From: Cyrtodaria siliqua
Lineage: Eukaryota > Mollusca > Bivalvia > Adapedonta > Hiatellidae
Length of the DNA: 64,000 nucleotides
Reading direction: 5' to 3'
Assembly: GCA_037043455.1 (NCBI GenBank)
Contig: JAWPHD010001278.1
Location: 124,001-188,000 of the forward strand
Positions 51,001 to 63,000 of this stretch are shown here, piece by piece; within the stretch, counting starts at the first letter, position 1, and each line of letters begins with the position of its first letter. Position numbers and translations under genes: made by a program. The notes below the pieces were generated by a model. The model searched no databases. It was not told the DNA's origin and worked only from the letters and a program-made list of their open reading frames with translations.

Positions 51001-54000
51001 CATATTCTTGTTTACCACAATGTGTGAATTGTAAATATCTATTGTTTTGTATTGATTTTGATTTAAATAAACATGTTCATGAAGCAAAACATGGCCAGAG
51101 AACTTTAAATGTGTGGTACTATTTACTGGCCTGAATGGGGTGCAGATCCTGTAAATGTGCGGTACTATTTACTGGCCTGTATGGGGTGCAGATCCAGTAA
51201 ATGTGCAGTACTATTAACTGACCTGTATGGGGTGCAGATCCAGTAAATGTGTGGTACTATTAACTGGCCTGTATGGGGTGCAGATCCAGTAAATGTGTGG
51301 CAATATTAACTGGCCTGTATGAGGTGCAGATCCAGTAAATGTGAGGTACTATCTATTGGTCTGTATGGGGTGCAGATCCAGTAAATGTGTGGTACTATTT
51401 ACTGGCCTGTATGAGGTGCATATCCAGTAAATTTGTGGCAATATTAACTGGCCTGTATGGGGTACATGTCCAGTAAATGTGTGGTACTATTTGCTGGCCT
51501 GTACGAGGTGCAGATCCAGTAAATGTGAGGTACTATCTATTGGTCTGTATGAGGTGCAGATCCAGTAAATGTGTGGTACTATTTACTGGCCTGTATGAGG
51601 TGCATATCCAGTAAATTTGTGGCAATATTAACTGGCCTGTATGGGGTACAGGTCCAGTAAATGTGTGGTACTATTTGCTGGCCTGTACGAGGTGCAGATC
51701 CAGTAAATGTGTGGTACTATTTACTGGCCTGTATGAGGTGCATATCCAGTAAATTTGTGGTACTATTTACTGGTCTGTATGGGGTGCAGGTCCAGTAAAT
51801 GTGTGGTACTATTTGCTGGCCTGTACGAGGTGCAGATCCAGTAAATGTGAGGTACTATTTACTGGCCTGTATGGGTGCAGATCCAGTAAATGTATGGTAC
51901 TATTTACTGGCCTGTACAGGGTTCAGATCCAGTAAATGTGTGGTACTATTTACTGGCCTGTACGGGGTGCAGATCCAGTAAATGTGTGGTACTAGTTACT
52001 GACCTGTATGAGGTGCAGATCCAGTAAATGTGAGGTACTCTTTACTGTCCTGTATGAGGTGCAGATCCAGTAAATGTGAGATACTCTTTACTGTCCTGTA
52101 TGAGGTGCAGATCCAGTAAATGTGAGGTGCTATTTACTGGCCTGTATGGGGTGCATATCCAGTAAATGTGTGGTACTAGTTACTGACCTGTATGGGGTGC
52201 AGATCCAGTAAATGTGCGGTACTATTTACTGTCCTGTATGAGGTGCAGATCCAGTAAATGTGATGTACTATTTACTGGCCTGTATGAGGTGCAGATCCAG
52301 TAAATGTGCGGTACTATTTACTGGCCTGTATGGGGTGCAGATCCAGTAAATGTGAGGTACTATTTACTGGCCTGTATAAGGTGCAGATCCAATAAATGTG
52401 AGGTACTATTTACTGGCCTGTATGAGGTGCAGGTCCAGTAAATGTGCGGTACCATTTACTGGCCTGTATGAGGTGCAGATCCAGTAAATGTGAGGTACTA
52501 TTTACTGGCCTGTATGAGGTGCAGATCCAGTAAATGTGAGGTACTATTTACTGGGCTGTATGAGGTGCAGATCCAGTAAATGTGAGGTACTATTTACTGG
52601 CCTGTATGAGGTGCAGATCCAGTAAATGTGTGGTACTATTATAGAAGCATTGTATTTAACCAAACCTCAATTTTTTTTATGTTATTTCATTTGACATCAG
52701 ACACAAATGAAATAAATGTTCAATTTAATTTGTTATTTATAGCTACCTTTGTAATATTTCAGGTTCCGAAAACGTGCGAGAACTTCATCCTGTTGTGTAA
52801 GAAAGGCTACTACAATGACACAGTCTTTCACAGACTCATCCGTAACTTCATGGTTAGTATTTACTAATTATTATAATTGTAATTTCATAGTAATATTTAC
52901 TAATTATTATAATTCCAAATTCATGGTAAGTTTTCATTAATAATTATAAATGCAAATTCATGGTTAGTACAATTGGAACTTCATGGTTAGTTTTCACTAA
53001 TAATTAAAATTGGAAATTCATGGTAAGTTTCACTAATTGCTATAATTGGAAATTCATGGTAAGTTTTCACAAATAATTATATTTGCAAATTCATCGTTAG
53101 TTTTCACTAATAAGTATAAAATTGGAAATTCTTGGTTCATATTCACTAATTATTGACATGATTTCTATACTTCCAAGACATAACTATTACCCAGATTTTT
53201 TAGCTCTACTGGTCATCCGTCCGTCATAACTTTTGTCTCTTTAAGACGATAGTGCCTTCATTTTTCATCCGATCTTTACCAAACTTTACCGGATTGTTAA
53301 TATCAATGAAAGCTCGGGCAAGTTCGAAAACCAGCCAGATCGGACCGATTTTTTTATAGTTTGCTCTACTGGCCGAAAGCTTATGGGATGCCATGTTAAG
53401 ACGATGGGGCCTTCATTTTTCATCTGATCTTTACCAAACTTTACCAGATTGTTAATGTCAATGAAAGCTTGGACAAGTTTGAAAAACAGCCAAATCGGAC
53501 CAGAACAGCGGAGTTATGGCCCTTGATTTAGTTAAAAATGCTATGTTTTGCCTCGTTAAGACGATAGGGCGTTTATTTTTTATCCGATCTTTACCAAACT
53601 TTACTGGATTGTTAATGACAATGATAGCTCGGACAAGTTCGAAAATCAGCCAGATCGGACCTGTAACAGCGGAGTTATGGCCCTTGATTTAGTTAAAAAT
53701 GCTATATTTTGCCTCGTTAAGAAGATAGGGCCTCCATTTTTCATCCAATCGTTAAGACGATTGGGCCTTCTTTTTTCATCTGATCTTTCCCAAACTTTGA
53801 CAGATTGTTAATGTCAATGAAAGCTCGGACAAGTTCGAAAACCAGCCAGATTGGACCAGTAACAGCGGAGTTATGGCCCTTGATTTCGTTAAATATGCTA
53901 TATTTTGACTTGTTAAGGCGATAGGGCCTTCATTTTTCATCTGATTTTTACCAAACTATACCAGATTTTTTTACTTTTTTTTTCTTTTATTATTTTTGTA

Positions 54001-57000
54001 TTTCTTTAAAAAAAATTATATTTTTATTTTTATTTTTTTTATCTCTACTGGCCAAGTTCGAAAACCAGCCAGATCGGACCAGTAATGGGGAGTTATGGCT
54101 CTTGATTTAGTTAAAAATGCTATATTTTGCCTCTTTAAGACGATAGAAGCTCGCTTCATTGATGGTAGCCATATTAGCCAGTAGAGCGTCCACAGGCCCA
54201 CTTAGGCCTCTTGTTTTTTATGGGATGGCGAGTTGTCCGTCGTCCATTGTCATGGTCCGTTAACTTTTTCTCGTTAAGACGATAGGGCCTTCATTTTTCA
54301 TCCGGTCTTTACCAAACTTTAACAGATTGTTAATATCAATGAAAGCTCGTTCAAATTTTAAAACCAGCAAGATCGGACCAGTAACAGCGGAGTTATGGCC
54401 CTTGATTTAGTTAAAAATGCTATGTTTTGCCTCGTTAAGACGATAGGGACTCCATTTTTCATCCGATCTTTACCAAACTTTAACAGATTGTTAGTGTCAA
54501 TAAAAGCTCGGATGAGTTCGAAAACCAACCAGATCGGACTAGTAACAGTGGAGTTATGGCCCTTGATTTAGTTAAAAATTCTATATTTTGCCTCGTTGAG
54601 ACGATAGGGCCTTAATTTTTCATCTGATGTTTACCAAACTTTAACAGATTGTTAATGTCAATGAAAGCTCGAACACGTTCGAAAACCAGCCAGATCGGAC
54701 CAGTAACAGCGGAGTTATGGCCCTTGATTTAGTTAAAAATTCTATATTTTGCCTCGTTAAGACAATAGGGCCTTCATTTTTCATCCGATCTTTACCAAAT
54801 TTTACCAGATTGTTAATGTCCATAAAAGCTTGAACGAATTCGAAAACCAGCCAAATTGGACTAGTAACAGCGGAGTTATGGTCCTTGATTTGCCTTGTTA
54901 AGGCGATAGGGCCTTCATTTTTCATCTGATCTTTACCAAACTTTACCAGATTTTTTTTTCTTTTATTATTTTTATATTTCTTTATTTTTTTTTATTTTTT
55001 AAGTTTTTAATATTTTTAGTTTTTTTTTATTATCTATTGGCCAAGTTCGAAAACCAGCCAGATCGAACCAGTAATGGCGGAGTAATGGCTCTTGATTTAG
55101 TTAAAAATGCTATATTTTGCCTCTTTAAGACGATAGTCGCTCGCTTCATTGATGTTATAAGAGCCATATTAGCCAGTAGAGTGTCCACAGGCCTTAATTG
55201 GAAGCTTAAGGACCCTTGTTGGATTAGATTTACATAGAGTTATAATGAAGAACTTCAAAAATCTTTTCTGAAACTACAAGAGATAAAGGTTTAATATGTT
55301 TTATTTATTATCAGCTTTTGGATCCTCTACCAAGTATATTCAAATGGTGAACCTGGGGTCAAATTTGGCCCCGCCCCAGGGTTAGCTAGTAGAGCGATAC
55401 AGGCCCTCTTGGACCTCTTGTTTTTGTATAAAGTTGTTTTCTCCAGTAATGTTTCTTGTCTAGATATCACACTTCATCACCATTCCATTCCTCTTTACCC
55501 AATATGAAATAAGGCTGTTAAAGGATTATAAAACTTTATTCACTTGTTTGTTTGTTGGTCAGTTTTCGTTTGTCTCTTCATTTATTAGCTCTACTGGCCA
55601 AAGGCCAGGCGAGCTTATGGGATCACTTTTCGTTTGTCTATCTGTCCGTCGTTAGCAATTTTATAAAATCGACATCTCCTCTGAAACCTCTTGAAGGATT
55701 TTGAAACTTCATCACAATGTTACTTAGGAGGCCCCCTCTCAGATTTATGTTTTTTATGGCCGCCAGTCTCCCAAGATGGCCACCATGGCTAAAATTAGGT
55801 CAAATTTAAGGAAATTTCAAACAACATCTCCTCCGAAACCACTTATTCCATTCTTGTAAAATATCATAAACATGTTCCTTTGGTTAGCCTCTATCAAGTT
55901 TGTGTTTTTCGCTATCGTTGAATAATCAAAATGGCCATCACAGTGACCCAAAGTTTACATAGAGTTATATAGGAAAACGTTAAAAATGACATCTCTGAAA
56001 CTGCTTGAAGGATTTTGATGAAACTTTATCACAATGATCTTTGTGTTAGTCCCCCTCAGATTTGTGTTTTCAGGGCCTCAAGTCATCCATGATGGCCACC
56101 ATGGCTAAACTTAGGTCAAATTTAAGGACATTTATCAAACAACATATTACCACTTTTTCCATTCTAGTTAAATATCATATACATGTTCCTGTTGATGGCC
56201 TTTGTCAAGTTTGTATTTTTTGTTGTCGTCAAATATTCAAAATGGTCGCCATGATAACCCAAAGTTTACATAGAGTTATATATATAGGAAACATGTTTCT
56301 TGGGTTGGCCTCTATCATGTTTATGTTTTTGAATCACATCATATCAGTAGAGCGTCTACAGGCCCACTTGGGCCTCTTGTTCAAATATGAATTCATTTGA
56401 ATGTGAGAAGGGTTCAATAAAGGTGTCTTTAGAGCTATTAAGAAGACATTTTGGGGTAAAACAAAATATGCCAACATTACTAGTTCTACTCATTCTCTTT
56501 CAGCTTCAAGGTGGAGACCCCACAGGAACTGGTACAGGTAATACTATATATTAACTATATATTTAGACGAAAATATAATATCCTGTCAGACTAATAATTG
56601 AGTTTGTCTGTAAAATCCTGATTTTAAATAAGGATAGAAAAGGTTTTAATGTTAAAAAAAAATACTTTAATCGAATAGTTTGTATTAAGTTTAAAGATTT
56701 TTTTTTAAATCTTAAAGTTTACTGGTGCTATATGTAACTGTGGCTGTAGGTAGAGTGTCTGCTTCACTAGCTGGAGGTCGTGGGGTTGATCACAGGCCAG
56801 GCCTAATATTCATCGAATTTTTGAGCACAAGAATCGGGCTCGACTCAAAATCTCTAATTTTTTAATTACAAATTAAAACAATTTTACAAGCAAATTACTA
56901 TATTTACTTACAGCAATGAGTAATTTAACAGAAAATGTCTGAAAATCACAATTCTTATCCATACTTTTGTGTTGATAGGGTTTGCAAAAAAATGAGGTTT

Positions 57001-60000
57001 TGAGTCTGGGTCTGATTCTCATGCTGAACAATTTGATGATTTTAGGCCCTGGTCATGTTCAGCATATAAAGGGTGGTGCTATGGTAATCGGCCTGGTATC
57101 AGTATAATGTGACTTGGTGGTGGGGGTCGGGGTGGTTGGTATTCTAGTGTGGCAGCACCATAATATTGAGCATTGAGCTGTCTGCTACATGTAGACAACA
57201 TCAAGGTTGTTAAAAGCGACGTTAAACTCCATACATGTGTTACACGTTTTAAATGTAACGAGAAAGGAAGCAAAACCTGCAACACAAAAATATAATTAAC
57301 AAATTTATTTACATTAAATATCCACTTACAGAATACACAAATCCTGTTTTATATTAATACCCAATATTTGAATTAAGGGTGCCCTCTGCTGAGGTTTTGG
57401 ATTTTTGCACTTCCGGAAATTTACATTTGTTATATTTCAAAAATTATAATAAAACTGGAAAAAAAATTATACAGTAACAAACTTATGCCCAAAAGGGATA
57501 TTTTAGTGCAAAAAAAATAAAAAAAAAGATTTTTTTTTTGACCTCACATGTTGTGCCCAAAATTGACAATTTTTAACATAAGCCAAAATGGGGGGTAGGG
57601 GTACAAAAGATGGTATTTCTCAAAAACCATTTAAGATATTCCCTTAATTTAAACTTTATTACAAAGACATGTGTTAGCATATACATAGACAGGAATAAAA
57701 AGTATTTTCCTATTATTTGTTACAGACCTATGCCGTTATATGTCAGAGCTCGTCGAAATCTAAAAAAGCACATTTTTTTCTCAGTTTTTATTGAATATCT
57801 TTCTTATATGCACACCGACCCCCAATTTTTATTTTTTCATTCTGATACTCAGGTCTTGTATATATTGTAGACAAAATATCTCAAAAAGTTATCTGTTCCT
57901 TTATCATGAAAAATTTATGGATCACAAATTTAAAAATGCAATTTATAGTAAACTGGGTGGGGTAATGACAAGGGATGTACTAATTTTTCAGATGGTGATA
58001 AAAATACCCCAACCCTTAATTTTTCGTCCTAAAGTATGATCTATTACATTAAAAAAGACGGAAAATCGATACCTGTTCTGCAAACCACACTACACACATG
58101 TAAGTTGCCATACACAATTTGCAGCTGATTCAGAATTTAAAACCGCACTGTGAGAGTGTATTACTAAAGATTAATTTTGCGAAAAAGTTAAATCACCGAC
58201 CCATCATTATTTTTCCAGAAATTAACTAGTAATATGTTAGTCTTCATAAAAAACAGGGAAATAAAAAATTCTATCTGTTCTGATATTCACCAGAGGGCAC
58301 CCTTAAGTCCAAATAAAATTATCCAATGTTCCTTTAATCCAAAACAGTAAGTGTCTCTTTAATCCAAAACAGTAAGTGTCTCTTTAATCCAAAACAGCAA
58401 GTGTCTCTTTAATCCAAAACAGTAAGTGTCTCTTTAATGCAAATGTTAATTGTCCTTTCAGTCCAAATTAATTTCCAATATTTCCGGTTTAGTCTGAATA
58501 TCCAATTTCACTATTATTATGAATGAGCACAATATGTATTAAATCCTCACAATTATATTTTCTAAAAACATCCAAATTTAAATTAACTGTAATAAAGAAT
58601 ACTGAAACTATTTTGCTGAGCTGCTCCCAGAGTCTGTTTATATACTGTCATAGACTGTTTCTGAAGGTCCTCAACTGTTTCATCCAATGAGAGCAGTCTA
58701 AATTTCATCATAAATGAATTTGCAGACAAGAATTTGCATACAAGATAAACAAGAGTCAACATATGTTTCTAATTTTAACTGTTCTTCAAGGTCAAAATCA
58801 ATAATAAATATGCAGCTGATCTCATCGTATGTTTAGAACATCTATAGGGTAACACATGCATGCGTTTACATACTAGAGGGTTAGGTATTGTTGCAAAACA
58901 GTTGATGCTCATAAACTAGGCCATTTAATAGAGTTTTATTGGAGCCTACCAATCTTAGGTAGCCTTGCTCCATGTTTTACTGTAAAGACAGTTTCACAAA
59001 TATTTCATATACTGTAGATCCCATTATTCCTGTGTTCCTGAATTTGTGTGAAAGAAAAATGTAAATAATCTTATTTTCTTATAATTGATATATTTCTTCG
59101 GTGTTTATTGTCGAGTTTTGTTTATTTCATTATGTTTTCCCTGATACATGTATTTCCCATTTAATCCATTAATACAGACTACATCCGCTATCAGAGTCCT
59201 GTTTGTAGTGGAGGCACATAAATTATCCGATCAGTTATACAAAGTGATTCAATAATTATTAAGATTTTATTGATTATATTGAATATGATTTGTAACGCTT
59301 ATTCATTGACTGATATTTAACAAAAATAATTTGATGTTTAACAAAAATAATTACCAGTACAGTAAACAGAAAATACATTTGAAATGAAGCGCTGCACTTT
59401 GAACTTAATCTATAACCTTGAATCAAAATATTTATTAAAATTAATAATTCTAAAAAGTATTTTACAAGTATAGTCAATTGGACATATTACATAATTTCTA
59501 CTTTAAATAAAATTAATGTAAACTAATAAGTAAGTAGTTAACCACTCCTTAGGATAAACTATTGTTTGCTTGTACAGGTATATATACATACCGGTCATGT
59601 GATAATTTAAATCTACTTAATTTCGGATGGTTGAGCTTTCGAGTGCTTAAATTCGCGAGACAGTGAATTCGTGAATATTAGCAAAAATAAAACCCTCGCG
59701 AACAATACTACATCTACAGGATATATATTCTATCTACGGTTGGCCCGTCGGCTTTTTGCTAGTACAACCTTGGTTTGATTCCTTGATTGGGTGGTATTTG
59801 AGAGGATACCGTGGTATCCCTATTGTATACCGGTATGTGAAATATTAACCAAGTTCTCCATTTTCTTCCACAGAAGGATCCCAGTAACTCCATCACTGAT
59901 GCTTGTTTATCAACTGTTGTTTCTGTATTGATTTATATATATTGAGAATATTATTTATTTTCATAGGAGGTGAATCTGTATGGGGAGGCACATTCAAAGA

Positions 60001-63000
60001 TGAGTTCAAACCCAACCTGATGCACACGGGCCGCGGTATACTCAGTATGGCCAACTCTGGGCCAGCCACTAACAAATCTCAGTTGTAAGTATATACGAGG
60101 GGCATCCCAGAAATATTGAGACTTTTGCTATAACATTTTTATTATCTATTCATTGAAAAAGATATTTGGTACCAATGCAGTTTCATATATTATCTTCTAT
60201 TTCCGAAAGTGACAGTATTACTGATGGCACGAAACACAAGTTTTGTCGTCGCTATAGCAACCATATAATGCTGATGCGGGGAGGGTCTAAACGATCTCTT
60301 GAGTTGCTTAAAAAATAGTGATATTACCAGTGAATATAGACGTCAAATTTGGCGCACTTTAATGTGTGTGTTAGACGACGTCACACGCACATGCTCAGTA
60401 AATTTTGACGTCATATCCGTTTCCGTTATTAAACAGTCGGTAAACAATGAGTAGCAGCAATCTTAAAGATCCGAAGAAAATGACGTCAACAGATCCGGAT
60501 GAAAGTCGCGCAGTAATCAAATCTTCTTGTGAACTTGGGCAGACACCTACCCAAACATTGGAACTAATTAACCGATCGTCTATGAAGTCAACTGTATCTC
60601 ATGCACACGTGTTCAGGTGGCACAAGCGTTTTAGTGAAGGACGTGCATCGTTACAAGATGATGAAAAGAGTTGAACGTGTTTGACGTCGTTGTTGCAGTT
60701 CACGACGTCGTGACGTCGCTATGACCGTCCCCGCTTCAGCATAGTATTCCTTGCACAGATGTGAATATTTTCAACATTATATGTACAATTATCATGATTC
60801 TGGGTAATCTGGTGCACAAAAGATGAAACTATATTTCTTGGGTTTTTTAATGTTGTATTCCCAACGACCTTTGAATAAGAGCAAAAGTCTCAATACTTTT
60901 GGGATGCCCCTCGTACACAGGCCGCGGTATACTCAGTATGGCCAACTCTGGGCCCGCCACTAACAAATCTCAATTGTAAGTATGTCATTTTGTAAGGCAC
61001 CTTTTTCTTGTTTGTACTTAATATGTACATATTACATAAATACATTACACGCAACAATATATGTTTATGCCCTGCCATGAAAGTGGAGCAAGTATATAAT
61101 GTTATGGTTGTCCGTCAGTGTGTCAGATAGTAATTCTATTCATATGAACGTCACATCTACAGTTAAGATTTTTGTTTAGCTCCAGTTTATAAGCTGTCAT
61201 AGAATCTTCAGACTTCATACACATGTATTTACATAGGTCACCGTAACCGACCTTCACGTTAATGTTTTACCTGCTTCATTTATTCTAGGGATGTCCGTGG
61301 CTGAGTGGTTAGAGTCTCTAACTTGAAACACTTGCCCCTTACCGCTGTGGGTTCGATCCCTCATGGGCCTAGGAATCTTTATGTAAGGAAGCTATCCAGC
61401 TGGTTTGCGGAATAGTGGTGGTTCTACCCAGGTGCCCGCCCATGCATGAAAACTGCCCGGAAGTGGCACCTGGGTTCTTCCTCCATCAATGGAAGCTGGA
61501 AAGCCACCATATGACCTTAGCTGTTGATGCGACTCTAAAATCCAATTCAATTAATTTATTCTAAGGTTTTTGTTGAGAATCATACACATTAGAAATCAGA
61601 TAATTTGTGGCTCGTTGAATAACTAGATATTGTGAAACCACTATGCAGGCCTACATTTGTGTCATTATGTTGGTATATTTGCAGTTTCATCACATTCAGA
61701 TCAGCCAAACATTTGGATGGAAAACACACAGTGTTTGGAAGGTATGTATTTATGGGGTTACTTTTTTACTAACAGTAAATGTGAAGTTGCTCTAAATTCA
61801 TAATTTAATAGATGGTTTTAGGTACTGCCCTGGATGTAGTTTTATTATTTTTGACCATTGAAAGTTACTATCGCACTTAGAATATTGCCTTGTGAAAATA
61901 GTAGTACTAAGTACCTTCTCAGGTTAGCAGTCACTCCCTCTGATAAATAGTTCTTACCATTGACTTCTGAGAAAGTAAATAGTTGTATACTAGCACATAC
62001 CAGTTTCTGTGATGTGCTTTAAAAAGTGATTTTTCTGATGGAAAAGTTGAAAATTGTTGGGGGGGAAAATCTCAGGGGAAGCAACTTTTACAGTAACTGT
62101 AAATTAGTATGTACATAGTTTATTTCCCTTGTTAATTCCATATAAAAGAGAGTTTGTTAAATCAAGTTAAGTATTTTCTGGTTAAATTTCAAATGTTGAA
62201 TGAGCTTATGTTTTATATGTTTCATTGATTTAAGGGTTGTTGGAGGCCTGGAGACACTGGACAATGTAGAGAGGATAGAAGTTGACAAAAAAGATAAACC
62301 CCTGGTGAGTGAACATAGAGGATATCTCGTAATGGAAAACCGTCTTTGCAAAGATAGAAACATGGTTTATATTGGGTTAATTTTGGGCAAAGAAGCTGTA
62401 TTTATGGTTAATGTCTGACATGCTGAAGATTGACTTTAGGGCAGACAGTTAATAATTTTACATATAACTTTTGAGGCAAAATTTTTGAAAGTATCGCCTT
62501 CTCTATATTCAATTTTACAGTGCATCATTCAACACAAACTAAATGTGCTAATGCATCCTTTATTATAAATTTCAGAAAGAGATAAAGATTGAAGGGATGG
62601 CAGTGTTTGTGAATCCGTTTGAGGAAGTTGATGAAGAGGTTAGTTTTAAATGTCACACATTGTTGGTCCTATAAAAAGACTGTAGAAACAAATTTAATAA
62701 AATTGAGTAAAAATGAGCTTTAATTTGAATAAACAGTTTTTATAAATTCAGTAGTTGATGAGATCTTAAACGGACACACAGCAATCTTGATTTGTCAAAC
62801 GTCTCCGTGGTCGAATGGTTAACGATGTTGTGTTGTAAACCTTTGCCTCTCACCGCTGCGGGTTCGAATCCCACTGGGAGCTCGACTTGTAATTGTAAGT
62901 GAGGAAGTGTCGATTCTTATGAATGGCGGGAGGTTGTACAGTACTGGTTCTACCCAGGAAAAGTGAGTGGTCTGCCTCCACAACAAAAAATCGACCATCA

